A stretch of DNA of 64,000 nucleotides from Jaapia argillacea MUCL 33604. Its lineage: Eukaryota; Basidiomycota; Agaricomycetes; Jaapiales; Jaapiaceae. The stretch spans positions 414,761-478,760 of the forward strand of contig KL197717.1 of assembly GCA_000697665.1 (NCBI GenBank), given 5' to 3'. A model generated the notes under the pieces. That model was not told the origin of the DNA and searched no databases. It saw only the letters and a list, made by a program, of their open reading frames with translations. A program made the translations under genes and the position numbers. Shown piece by piece: positions 1 through 10,875 of the stretch. Each line of letters begins with the position of its first letter. Position 1 is the first letter of the stretch.

Positions 1-1330
1 CGCTCGAATGGGATGGTCGCGGTCGGTTAAGAGTCAATGGCAGCGTTGGTAGTTCAATAGAGATCGTGTCGAGAGATACTGAATCATCGATCGCAAACTC
101 GTCCCTTTCGACATCAGGAGGGTTGTTACGAATCTCAGATCGTAGGGATCTAAGAATGGCAGCACTTGGAGACTCCCCTCCATCCCTGTCACGAGTCGTT
201 GACAGCCTGTGGAGGGTACCAGCACAGAAGGAGGGCATTCTGAGGAAGAGAAGTTCCCCAGTGCTCACGCTGGGTTGCGAGGCTTATGAGGAATGGACGA
301 CACCATATCTGCAACAGTGAACGGCGAACTCGAAGGTCCTTTGCACATAAATGGAGTGTAAGACCCAGATAATGAACACTTCTCCACTAGTCATTGAAGT
401 CTTCAGAACCTGAACGATAAGGTGCAAAAGGAAAGCCGCGATGTGTAGTTTAGTCAACCTTCATGACGGTTGTTCGGTCCGTCGGCAATGACCTGACGCC
501 CTGCCTTCAGCTACGTGTAAGGTTGTAAAGGGTGCGCTACGTACCTCAAGACCTGCCCTGCCGCACAAGCCAGTAGGCAGGAACGGACACGAAGATGCCG
601 ATCTATCCTCGTGGAGTTTTACTTGTGGCTGGAGTCTCCTCACTCAAAGCAGTCATCTTTCTGCGATAGTCTGTACGTTTTACGACTGAACCTTCGTAAG
701 TGGAGGGGTTTCGGTCCACAGATGAAGTCCGTTTCCCAAGGTAGGATTGATGTGTGCCATATTGCTTTGGAACGAGAGATCGCTGGCTCTCATCGCGTCC
801 CCTAAACTATCCACGGGAGAGGAAAAGGAGGACCCAATCCCCGATCCCCAATTCTCGCTGGTCCATTATGAGGATAAAGGAGCTCAGGCTCCCGCGAACA
901 AATCCGGGATGTCGTAGAGATTGGTAGTGGGTAGAAGTCTTGAGATCACCGCGAAGTCACCGCTCTGCGCATCAGTGCAAGTAGGATGAGCGCTTGGACT
1001 GATCGCTAATCCACTGATCAGAGAAGTCTTGCTTCAACCAGGGACTTACATTCAACTTACATTCTGAGCATTTGTCGTCTTCGGTTGGGCTTCAGTCAGA
1101 TCTGTCTTGTGATTGAGCCCAGGGTTCCGCTTTGCCACGGATCACGATGCCCAGCCAGACGTGTCGCGAGCAGCCGGAGAGCGTTGGTCTCATCCACCTT
1201 GGCTATGGTCTACTCTCTTCTACTCTTTGTCTATCGCCGCATCCTTTCCAAGTCTCGGCTACTGCGCCTCTCGTCACTCTAGGATTATCATGCCTTGATC
1301 CTTGTTAATTTTGGCACCCCAATCGCTACA
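1..1330. other. Region without a recognisable gene
   Basis: Only short, mutually overlapping open frames are present. None shows a recognisable motif or a chain of spliceable exons. The last 200 bases are probably the promoter and 5' leader of the membrane-protein gene that starts at 1331. An exon of a gene lying mostly outside the window cannot be excluded at the left edge. Confidence 0.5.
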
Positions 1331-2028
1331 ATGAACGCCCCAACCCAGAATCCGAATGGCGTCTTCCTCGGAAACTCCTCAACCATCATCTTCGCCTTCT
1401 TGATCGCATTTCTCGCCCTCTTTGGCGCATTCATGGTCATTGGATCCTTGTTTCATTATGTAAGGCTTGGTCGGCAGGGATGGCCAGCTGATTTTGACCA
1501 TCCATACGAAAGGGATGGGTGGAGAGATGAACCTCGCTTGTACGAGGTTTGGGTGAAGGAGTATAGTGGGAGTGCTGTTGATTGGGAGAGGCTCAATGTG
1601 TGTTGCAACTTTGATATTATCTTGTTGCTCGCCTGACTCGTGTCCTACCACGCCAATAGCCCATCTCTGCACGAATGCTTGACACGGAGGGTCAGCCCTC
1701 TGTGCATTCTCCTGCAGGTAGTAGTACCCACCAACCTCCCTTATCGCGCGCGTTCTGGAGATCGAGAGATTCAGATGCGCGACGACACGAGGTGGAAGTA
1801 GGCAAGTCACGGGAGCAAGAGCCATATACACCCCTTCACACAGCTGAAGTCATTATGCTCCTTGCTTTGCCATCCCACCAACATCCTCGAAACGTCATTC
1901 CATACGATGACACGGCGACGTGTCCCGACGCCGGTGCTATCGAACGAGGAGCCGCTTTCGCGACGGAATTCGTTCTTGGAAGGACATATGTTCCTTATCA
2001 GGATTCTAATACCTCGCTGCACTTATGA
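1331..2028 (+). CDS. Small single-pass membrane protein of unknown function
   Basis: The ATG at 1331 opens an N-terminus followed by one strongly hydrophobic segment (IIFAFLIAFLALFGAFMVIG, roughly residues 17-40) and a polar, W/D/R-rich cytosolic stretch. An intron at 1598-1659 (GTGTGT...TAG) joins ...DWERLN to PISARMLD... in phase. A second 57-bp intron at about 1716-1772 is possible, but both versions keep the frame. The C-terminal part has a hydrophobic strand (AEVIMLLALPS) and ends with EFVLGRTYV and a polar tail. The gene at 39299-40191 has the same layout (one TM helix, then a strand with LVALPS, then VVFGVAEIPV near the end), so both may belong to one basidiomycete-restricted family. 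I do not recognise a function. The exon structure is well supported; the exact 3' end is less so. Confidence 0.65.
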
Positions 2029-2965
2029 TTCTCAAGGTAGATTCTGTATCCATATCCAGATTTTGTATCATTTGTCCCTCTCTATCTTATCGCAGGAATA
2101 ATCCAACCTTCGGAACCATCGGTCGAGCATTGCTTGATCAAGTGTCGTGTCTGAGACATCGCGCCCACGCTGCCACTCCCAATCAGCAACTAATCAACCA
2201 AGGATTGTCTTACAAGCTTTTTCTTATCTATCCTCTTCGTTTCTCAGTTCTCTCCTACATGTCGGGGGAATACGACCGATATTCCAGAGGGGGCCATTGG
2301 GAGACTACTCGCGGCCATCGTCTCCACGTCTAGGTGTGTTCCGATTAGACATATCTGTCCCCAACTAATGGGATGGACTCCGCTCCTTGACAGACACTGA
2401 GTCTACCGGCGCTAAAGCACAGCCCTTCCAGCGCTATTTTTGTATCACGTGGCCATTCATCGCCGCCCATCATAACACGCAGAACAACCCCGCCGCCACC
2501 CCTGTAACACCTCGACACAGCTAAAGCATCGCCATGTGGAGCCCCATCCGAGCTTTCCTGTGCTGGATGCTTCGGAGGCCGACTACGCAATGAATTGCCA
2601 CTCACACTATGAACTGACGCGTCCTCTTCTTTCTATTGTTCCGTCTGCAGACTGAGTTGTGTCGGCTTACGCTAGATGGCTCCTGTTCCATTCTTGTTAC
2701 CTCTCGACTGCTTTGCCACACCGTCATCTGCGGATGATCTTCCGCCCCCGCTCACACCATCGGAAGTTTCGGCCACTTCATGCAACAGACAACAATCACC
2801 TTCCAGGGTATATGGCCTAATTGTCTCCCGACAACCCTCACGCCACGTCATCCAATACTTGGTTTCCTACCATCTCAACTCCCTCAAACTGTTTGGCTCG
2901 AGGTCGAAATACCACAACGCCCTCTTGGCTATTGGTCCGCTCCATCTCCCGGAAAACTGCGCAAT

Positions 2966-3216
2966 GGCTGTTGTTTCGACTGGTGTATCGCTCCGGCCTA
3001 ACTCCCCTGCCCGACGACCAGGCTAGAGATCCTTCCGTTTCCGTCATGCTTAGTGCTAATACCATTTTCTGCTTGACAACGCTGTGCGCCCTCTCAGCCA
3101 TTCGTCCGCTCCAAAAACTGCGTGAGGCCGTTGGTGTCACTCTTGTACTGCTCGGACCTGACTCCCCTTCCCCAACGACCAGGCTGGATGTCGTTCTGTT
3201 TCCGTCATGCTTGGTG
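2966..3216. repeat. Tandem duplication in promoter, about 160-bp period
   Basis: The stretch 2966-3055 recurs at 3126-3216 with clear similarity. The best-matching cores contain ACTCCCCT...CGACCAGGCT and TTTCCGTCATGCTTAGTG versus TTTCCGTCATGCTTGGTG. Similarity continues downstream around CAACGCTGTGC at about 3077 and 3237. Two diverged copies therefore sit directly upstream of the TATA box of the DUF6699 gene. Confidence 0.7.
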
Positions 3217-3260
3217 TTGTTGCCACTCCTGCTTTTCAACGCTGTGCAACGTGTTCCGGC

Positions 3261-3268
3261 TATAAAAA
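3261..3268 (+). promoter_or_regulatory. TATA box of the DUF6699 gene
   Basis: TATAAAAA lies 52 bases upstream of the proposed ATG at 3320. It is followed by a pyrimidine-rich, CACAAACAC-containing leader typical of highly expressed basidiomycete genes. Confidence 0.6.
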
Positions 3269-3319
3269 CCCATGCTCCGTCAGTTTCCCCTCTCCCACAG
3301 CACAAACACTACTACCATC

Positions 3320-3838
3320 ATGAACTATCGACTCTCCATTCATCCTCTTCTCCAATACTCTCAGCTCACTGGCCAGCCATCCCTCATTCAATGGGATGTC
3401 CGTCAGCCCCCTGCGACTTCCGTCCACGACTCCCCCTCAGGTCGTCATCGCGGTCGTCTACCCACCGAAACCCTCGCAGCATTCGCGACCAAACCACCCA
3501 CTGCCCAAATTATCATCACATGTGGCATCCTTCCCTATTCCCACTGGACTGCGACGGCGCACAATCCACGCGGTGTCACTGTGTTGGACGTTCTGCAGAG
3601 CATATATAACTCGTTAAGGCATCCTATCAGATGGGAAGAGTGGAATGGGATTGGGAAGAGCGAGCAGGATCGCGCCAGCGCAGCCTTCGATGTTAGATGG
3701 AGGAATGCTAGGGACCCGGGTTATGAACGGTCTCGGGGTGTGAGAAGGATTGATTTCCTCACACACTCCTTTAAGTTCTCGGGGCTTTCTCCTTCCCCTC
3801 ATCGTCCTGAGACGCTCATCCTCACTTTATCCCGATGA
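3320..3838 (+). CDS. DUF6699-domain protein
   Basis: This intronless gene encodes about 172 residues, starting MNYRLSIHPLLQYS. The order of motifs matches the basidiomycete DUF6699 family as I know it: an N-terminal HPLLxY segment, then a W-D-R/Q-P-P strand (IQWDVRQPPATS), LPTETLAAFATKPP, a central IIITCGILPY strand, VTVLDVLQSIYNSL, and a C-terminal GVRRIDFL...FSGLS block. Function is unknown; such genes occur in large multicopy families in Agaricomycetes. The first in-frame ATG (3272) is upstream, but the one at 3320 fits the family N-terminus and the TATA spacing better. No neighbouring paralog is visible. Confidence 0.85.
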   Translation: MNYRLSIHPLLQYSQLTGQPSLIQWDVRQPPATSVHDSPSGRHRGRLPTETLAAFATKPPTAQIIITCGILPYSHWTATAHNPRGVTVLDVLQSIYNSLRHPIRWEEWNGIGKSEQDRASAAFDVRWRNARDPGYERSRGVRRIDFLTHSFKFSGLSPSPHRPETLILTLSR

Positions 3839-4044
3839 TCATACCTCGACGATCTTACCTCGACATCCAGCCTCGATGAAGTTCCCGGAAATCATCTTAC
3901 CTACGGAAACCGCTTATCGTCTCCACCCGAACTCTTCCCGCGTGGCCTTCGCGGGATATGATTTGATCGGCCAGCCAGGTGTTCCCGCCCTCTCCCAAGT
4001 TCCTATCCTTCCTAGTGCAGGATGCGGAAGTCAACGTCCTCGTC

Positions 4045-4480
4045 GGAACTCTTTCCTCGTATCATCATCTCCATCGTCTTAATCACGCCTAACAACATAC
4101 CCACCACACCACGTTATCGTGAGTTCACTCGTCATCTAGTTCCGACGACAAAGTGGATCTAATCGTTGTACAGCTACGATCACACTTCCCTCATATCATT
4201 ACCCCTATAATATACCCACCACCACACCAGGTTACCGTGAGTTCACCTATAATCCAGTTTTGAATACCAGTAGATCTAATCCTTGTACAGCTACAATCAC
4301 ACTTTCCTCGTATCATTATCCCCATCACCTTATTCACGCCTAACAATATACCCACCACCACACCATGTTATCGTGAGTTCACTCGTCATTCGGTCCCGAC
4401 TACAAGTAAATCTAATCGTTCACGCAGTACCTATACCGTCTACCACCTTCCTCGTATCATTATCCCTATCATCTCATAAT
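4045..4480. repeat. Minisatellite, about 3.5 copies of a 120-130-bp unit
   Basis: The unit contains ATACCCACCACCACACCA, then GTGAGTTCAC, then a variable stretch ending in TCTAATC.TTGTACAGCTAC.ATCACACTT and TCGTATCATTATCCCC. Copies begin near 4088, 4208 and 4340, with a partial copy before the first. Copies differ at many positions, so the array is not recent. Confidence 0.7.
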
Positions 4481-4603
4481 CCCCATGTATTCATGCCAAT
4501 CGCCGAACAGTAGTACTTATACGTCCCACCACTATGCAATACCATCTTCAGTTCACTTTGTCGTTGTTCCTTCGACTCAGAGCATATCTAAACCCACATC
4601 AAT

Positions 4604-5280
4604 GGATAATGCTATTGGGAAACCCCAGTTGTTGCTGAAAACCTGGGTTTAGCGAGAAACCGCCAAGTCGACGAAACCTGACGAAAGTCAGGGAGGGTTG
4701 TTGATCCCCGAGTCCAGGGATTTCGGGCGGCATCAAGCCCGAGGGTGCCTTGGTTCTAGTGGGCGAAGATTGATGCCGGGATTTCCCGAAAAGCGCCAAC
4801 CACACAAGCTCGATGACAACGGCGCGAACGCCGGAGAGCACAGCGGCAAAATAGTCGCGCTCGTCGTGGTCAAGGACGTTAAGAATCAAAGACAAATTGA
4901 CTTTAAAAAATTGTACACTAGTGATAAAGTAAATATGTGTGCATTTAGTCATCAAATGGTGAATCAGATTTCCGATTTATCGACTTTCGGCAAAGTGACT
5001 GCTGACGTCGTCGACGGCGACGAGTGCGACTATTTTGCCGCTGTGCTCACCGACGTTCGCGCCGTTGTCATCGGGCTCGTATGGTTGGCGCCCCTCGGGA
5101 AATCCCGGCATCAATCTTCGCCCACTAGAACCAAGGCACCCTCGGGCTTGGTGCCGCCCGAAATCCCTGAACTCGGGGATCAACAACCCTCCCTGACTTT
5201 CGTCAGGTTTCGTCGACTTGGCGGTTTCTCGCTAAACCCGGGTTTTCAGCAACAACTGGGGTTTCCCTATAGCATTATCC
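4604..5280. mobile_element. Non-autonomous Mutator-like (MULE) inverted-repeat element
   Basis: The 677-bp element has long terminal inverted repeats of about 275 bp (4604-4878 and 5006-5280) that are well over 90% identical by eye. Ends read GGATAATGCTAT and ATAGCATTATCC. It is flanked by the perfect 9-bp direct repeat CACATCAAT at 4595-4603 and 5281-5289. A 9-bp target duplication with very long TIRs is diagnostic of the Mutator superfamily. The about 130-bp core is AT-rich and carries no transposase; the open frames across it are mirror images produced by the inverted arms. It lies between the minisatellite and the 3' side of the malic enzyme gene. Confidence 0.88.
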
Positions 5281-5672
5281 CACATCAATCAACCAGTCCA
5301 CCAATACCCAACCAAGTCCACACCGTCCGATACTAAACCCCCCCATTTCAGACGTATAGAGGAGAGCATGTCCATTGAAATATTCGAAAATACGAGGGTT
5401 GATTACATACGATTTCATGTAGTTATTTAAAAAGAACCAGACGAGATACGGAGCCCATGCAAGTGCAACGAGAACAGACAAGCCCATGCAAACGATGACA
5501 CAATGCAAAAAAAAAAATGATCTAGCATAAAAAAAAAACACCAAGAAACGGTTTCACAAACGAGCCAGAAGCGACACTTTACTCCCTTCAAAACTACACA
5601 ATTCAAAACGAAAAACAACGTCAACCCATCATTCACTCTGATCGGACGGAGCATAGCAAGACAGAACGGAAC

Positions 5673-8212
5673 CTACGGGTTCCACATCTTCCCCTGAACG
5701 AAAGCAGCCAACGCTTCATCGTCCATATTTTTCAAGTCCGAGTTCCTATCCACGCCCTACCCACCAATGTCAGCTTCAGCTCCAAAACGCAAGTAGAGGG
5801 GAGGGGGGGAACTGAGAAGAGAGAGGAGACGTACAGCTCGTTGAGCAGCCCTAACAACACTACAAGCAATCTGTCCACTAATCTCCCTAATCCTCTCCAA
5901 CCTCGGATAAATCAAATCATCTTGACGTTCTTCGTGAGTCAAGGATTCTGCTAGACCCAAGGAGGCAGCTTCGACCATGCTATCGGTCACACTCGCAGCT
6001 CTCGACAAGATCGCTCCCAATCCCAGACCTGCGTCATCACAATCAAACGCGTCAACAAAACGTCAAGGGTCAATGCGTCAATAAAGTTAAAGTAGAGGAG
6101 AGAGAGGGAGAGGGAGAGAGGACGTACCAGGGAAGATATACATATTATTCCCCTGTCCCGGATAATGCATCTTCCCTCCAAACGTCTGTTCAGGGAACGG
6201 AGACCCCGAAGCGAAAATAACAGTCCCATTCGACCACTCAACAGCTTCATGATACTCGCATTCACTCAACCTCACGGGGTTCGAGAGGGGGAATATGATA
6301 GGACGGGGATTGAGCCGGGACATTGCTTCTATCACTTCTTTGTTGAAAGCTCCCTGCGACAAAGACAAAAAGAAGCTCGGTCAGCGCCTGGGGAGGAGGA
6401 AGAAGCATGGGAAGAGGTAAGGACCTTGATTGTAGATAGACCGAGGAGGGCGGTAGGTTTGACATGCTCGATAATCTCCAAGAGGTCTTTAATAGGAGGC
6501 CCATCATAATCCTTCCTCGAGAAATCTACACCAAACCCACCAATCAATCCCATCACACCCATCACCACAAAACCACAAACGAAAAAACCCACATTTCTTA
6601 TGCTCAGGCAACGGACCCCTCTTATCGAAAACCAACCCCTGCGAATCAGCCAACGAAATCCTATCCCTAGCTTCCTCCTCACTCAACCCTTGCAACCTAA
6701 AGAAACTCTGCAACTGTTGTGCCACTCCCACACCCGCAGATCCAGCTCCAAGGAACAGGATCCGATGTTCGGATAAAGGACGACCGGAGGCAGCGGAGGA
6801 TAGTTTGGCAGCGTTTAGGAAACCTGAAAGGACGACAGCGCCTGTGCCTTGGATATCGTCGTTGAACACAGGGTATTTATGTCTGTATCTCTCGAGGTAG
6901 GCGAATGCGTGATCCGTCGAAAAGTCCTAAAAAAAAACGCGACAATTGAAACACAAAACGTCAGAAGATATGGCACGTGAAACTGACGGGAGGGGAGAAG
7001 CGCGTACCTCGAATTGGACTAGAAGTTTAGGAAAAGCGGTAGTGATCTCATGCATGAACTCATCCATAAACTCATTCATCTCCTCATCCGAAACCCTCTT
7101 CTGCCTCATACCAAGATACAAAGGATCATTCAAGAATTTCTCGTTATTGGTGCCCAAGTCCAAACAAATGGGCATGGTGGATGAAGGTCTGATACCAGCG
7201 CCAGCGACGTATAATGAGAGTTTGCCGATGGAGATTGGCATACCGTTGACGCCGAGGTCTCCTAGACCGAGGATACGGGAACCTACAAATGTGGGATTAG
7301 GGTATGCGTTGCGAGTGAAAGTGGGGAGAGGTTTACCATCGGTTACGACTGTGATGCGAGCTTCGTCTAAACGTGGCCAGTTGCGGAGGACGTTGCCGAG
7401 GTTACCCTTGTCTTTGTAAGAGAGGTACTGGAAGAGGGTGGGTGATAAGTAACTCGTCGGAGAGGAGTAGGAGATGACGATACTGACGAGTCCTTCAGGC
7501 CTACGATAAATATGAGAGAATTGCAAGCAAGCATCTCCAACGGTGGGTGTATAAATCAAAGGCGTGATTTCCTGACCGAAGAGACGAGGTGTTAATAAAG
7601 AAACGAGTGAATGAAGGTGTTGACACGTACCGCCATGTGCGTCAAGCACATCTTGTAGAACATGCTAGGGTCCGCATCTTTCAGCTGGGAAAGATAGATG
7701 TATTTTTCGATGCTCTGGGACTTTGAACGCAATTGTTCGAGACAGCTAAGGCGATGGGGGTTAGTCAAGGTCGGTATCAGAAGTATACAGAGGATAGCGT
7801 ACCGAACGTAGTGGACTTGCTGGTCCATCGCTGGTGGCAACAGCCCACGTGCCGGTTTTGGTTCTGCTGGAAACGAGTGAGGTTAGTCAAGGGTAGGCAC
7901 GTCGAGAGAACGCGACTCACGTTGAGGCATGACTCTCAGTTTCTGAACGCCGTTTGACCAGTAAGGAGTCAAAACAATGGTCATATCTTGTTCTGGAGGA
8001 GGATGAAAGGCGGTAGCGGTAGACTGGAGTCGGACAGAAGCAGCGCAGGAGCGACCTTTATAGATTGAGGAGGGAAGGCCGCGAGCGGAGCTTCGGAGCA
8101 GGCTCGTGGAGAAGAAACGATGGGGCAACGTCGTGGAGGAGGAAGGGATGGGGTGTTTGAAAAAAGGGAAGTTGTGAACCCTTAAAGGCCTGAGTGACCT
8201 CGCTGGTAACAA
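5673..8212 (-). CDS. NAD(P)-malic enzyme, mitochondrial type
   Basis: This gene converts malate to pyruvate and CO2. At least eight exons are separated by short introns. In order they show RGLLPPAM, SIEKYIYLSQLKDADPSMFY, EITPLIYTPTVGDAC, GLYLSYKDKGN, VTDG joined to GSRILGLGDLGVNGM, LDLGTNNEKFL, FPKLLVQFEDF, YPVFNDDIQGTGAVVLSGF, the dinucleotide-fold FLGAGSAGVGVAQQL, IIFPLSNPVRLSEC, and WSNGTVIFASGSPF. The stop is at 5673-5675 (...KMWNP). Residues upstream of RGLLPP are odd. The open frame reads a presequence-like stretch rich in R and S (RFFSTSLLRSSARG), but its 5' end at 8212 is not ATG. The first in-frame ATG is near 7984, so the true start is probably in an upstream exon. The usual NKGTAF-ER-LGL segment before GLLPP is not seen, so the N-terminus may be remodelled or missed. 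Confidence 0.9.
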
Positions 8213-10875
8213 AAGTGACTCAGTCCAAACTCAGTCTCGTAAATTGTGCCACCTGATTTTGGTTCCGGGCAGGTTGGGACTAGGATACCCTGCCATCTGC
8301 ACGCTGCGCTCCCATTCGCGGACAGAGGAATATCAGGCAGCAGATGACAAGTCTGGGCAGAACTTTCGCGGACAAGTCGCATCGGTGGTACAGATGGCAT
8401 GTGTTGTTTGGCTGCAGCAGAGATAAACTCACTTACAGTTGGTACTGTGCATAAGGTGTGCGAATCCGGAGCAGTCCAGACGGCTTCGGCCTTTTCCGCA
8501 GCCAATCACAGAAGACTTTTGGTGGGGGACGAGTGTTGGTGTCGGAGTTGGTGTCGGGCGCAACGACCGAGTGGTGGTCTATTGGCTGTTTTATATGCCT
8601 AGTACATGCAGCCAATGGGGCTATGAATAGTCTGGGTTACTGAGTCAACGCCTGTCGCTTTCCGTTGTGGATGTACGGACCTCCGAAGGCGTGCGACCAA
8701 CTGGGACTAGTTCATAACTGCGCTTGCCTGCCCCGACAGGGTAACCTCCGTACTCTTCACAGTCCCATCCACCTCGTGATTCTCGCAGCCGCCACCCATC
8801 CTCCCCATTCCCCAGCCCCATGCTCACCCGTCCCTACTACCTGTCCCCAACCCACACACCCATTCCCCACTCTGCATCATCCGCATCACCCCTTCTATCT
8901 CTCTCCATGACCAAGCCCCCTCTATTCTTGTCCTCACAAACTCACGTGTCCCAATACCATGACACCGCCAATCCGCACCTTAATCAACATCTCCTGTATT
9001 TAACGCGCGGTAATCATAGACCCCCTTCTCTGACACACCGCTTGCCCACGGCGTCTCACCATCAAGTCACCGTCCTATCTAAACTGTGCCTCTTCTTGTT
9101 CACCTGACGTATCCCTCTCAACCCTTCCCGCATGCTACAAATCGTGTTCTACTTCGATTTCTCGTTGCCGGTACAACAGTTTCGGGAATTCTCGACCGAA
9201 GACCATACGAAAGGATCCCTCGCTATCAACTTTCGTACGAGTGCCTCCGTTCCAATTGGAAGTCTAGTCGGAAGATGCCGTATGTCGCATCGAAATACCT
9301 CCAAAAAAGCTGCTGCTCCACGAAACCATACTTCACCGCTCACTGTCCAACAGTCTGGGAAGCTATTATCTCATGTCCAACACCGGAACCTCGACTCAAA
9401 CTCGTTTTGGCCCACGCACTGCTGCTCGTACAACATAAAATCTGCAGGCTGGTAAAATCTCAGGAACATGCAGGTGCGGGTGCGACCTTCGAGTCGAGAG
9501 GGGAGACCTTCCTGGGTATTGCCCCTCGTTGAAGGTTCCAAGAGACTACCTGTGAGAGTGCGTTTACCCGGGAAAGTTGGGGACGAGTGGAGACAAGGCT
9601 CGCGACGTTTTGGGTGTCCATATCCTCCGTCAAATTTGAAGTTATGCCAGTGATACTCCATCCCCCCTCTTGTAACTTCGCGGTAGGTAGTGGAAAACGG
9701 AATAGATAGATACTTGATGTAATGCTACGAGTTCGCTGTTCCCTCGGTGGATCACCAACAACCCGTATGCACCCTCCCTTAAAGTTTGGATATCCCAAAC
9801 TCTGGGATATCCCTCCGACGGTCACTCGTCGTCTTCAAGTATCTCCTCGAGGGAATGAGAGGGCACACCAACTCGAGTCACGATAGCCCACGTTCCATCC
9901 TGTGCATTCCTCGCACAATGCCCTCTGTGGAAATAACAAGCTTCAAGACAGCGTCTTTATGACTTGCTAGAGTCCGCTATGCTGCTGGACCCGTCGGGGA
10001 ATAGATTGCTCCGTTGTATGGACGGTGGCACGAGCAGGAGTTGCGAATTCCTCAACATGATCCTGAATTGCCCTTCCCGGAAGGAAAGCATGTGAAGCAG
10101 AGGGTGTCGGAACGTGGTGTTGGAGAGTCTTGAAACCGTCGTTCTGGGGGGTTGGGAGAGAGCAATTCGGGGATGAGGCCAGAATCGTTCGTCAGCAGAA
10201 GAGCGTCTACTCTCAGAGCTTCAGCTCGATTTCGCTCGATTCAATCTGGCTTTGTAATCACATATATTCACTCCATACACTAGGGTACAATATTACTACG
10301 ATACCCAGTCCGCAATCTCCATACCGTGTCCCATACCTCCCATTCGGACCCCTCCCTGCCGACGTAATCCCCGAATAGTACATTGGACAGCTTGTCTCTG
10401 AATAAATAGTAAATTAAACATCAAGTGTAACATCGGAAAACTGGAGGCACTCACCAGCATACAGCCTGATTCTCGAAATAGAGAAAAAGTTGTAGATAGG
10501 AAACCTGAAGCAAGATTTGAGAAGGGGAGAGGGATGGTCCATATATGCTGTGGAATGTATGCCGCCGACATCGCCAACACACAGACCGGGGTATATCGGA
10601 AAATCGGGCACGTAAATAAGGGTGTTGAGGCCGGTAGCGACTCCGTCTGAGGGAGGCACACCATCACCTCGTGTTGGTGTGTTTTTTTGATACAGCGACG
10701 CGTCGGAAGAGCCGGAAGTCTGGCTACTACCGTCGTGTGTCTCGACGGCTCATTTGCCAGTCAGTAATCTGCGATGGGAAGGGGCAGGTTTCGGGGGATA
10801 ACTCACGGGGGGAGGGTATGAGCCGTACCCATTTGCATGCTACTGTATCACTAGCGCCACCTCGTTGATCATCTA
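8213..10875. other. Long region without a supported gene
   Basis: Many short frames exist on both strands, up to 148 aa at 9086-9532, but none has a known motif or a consistent exon chain. The first few hundred bases probably hold the promoter and 5' exon of the malic enzyme. A perfect 10-bp hairpin lies at 9788-9812. The right edge abuts a hAT-like element. Confidence 0.45.
9788..9812. other. Perfect short hairpin
   Basis: GGATATCCCA and its exact complement TGGGATATCC are separated by the 5-base loop AACTC. No U-run follows and no gene is near, so a role in termination is not supported. Confidence 0.4.

Noticed and set aside
2821-3609. 262-codon frame overlapping the DUF6699 promoter and gene
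   Set aside because: It runs through the TATA box and lies out of frame with the recognisable DUF6699 motifs.
4698-5336. 212-codon frame across the MULE element, with a 118-codon mirror on the other strand
   Set aside because: The two frames contain the same peptide because the arms are inverted repeats. No transposase motif is present.
5505-5545. A-rich runs as a possible poly-A tail of a retroposed sequence
   Set aside because: No retroelement body, target duplication or processed gene copy adjoins them. They lie in the 3' flank of the malic enzyme gene.
9086-9532. 148-codon frame as a gene
   Set aside because: No motif, no compatible introns, and equally long frames overlap it on both strands.
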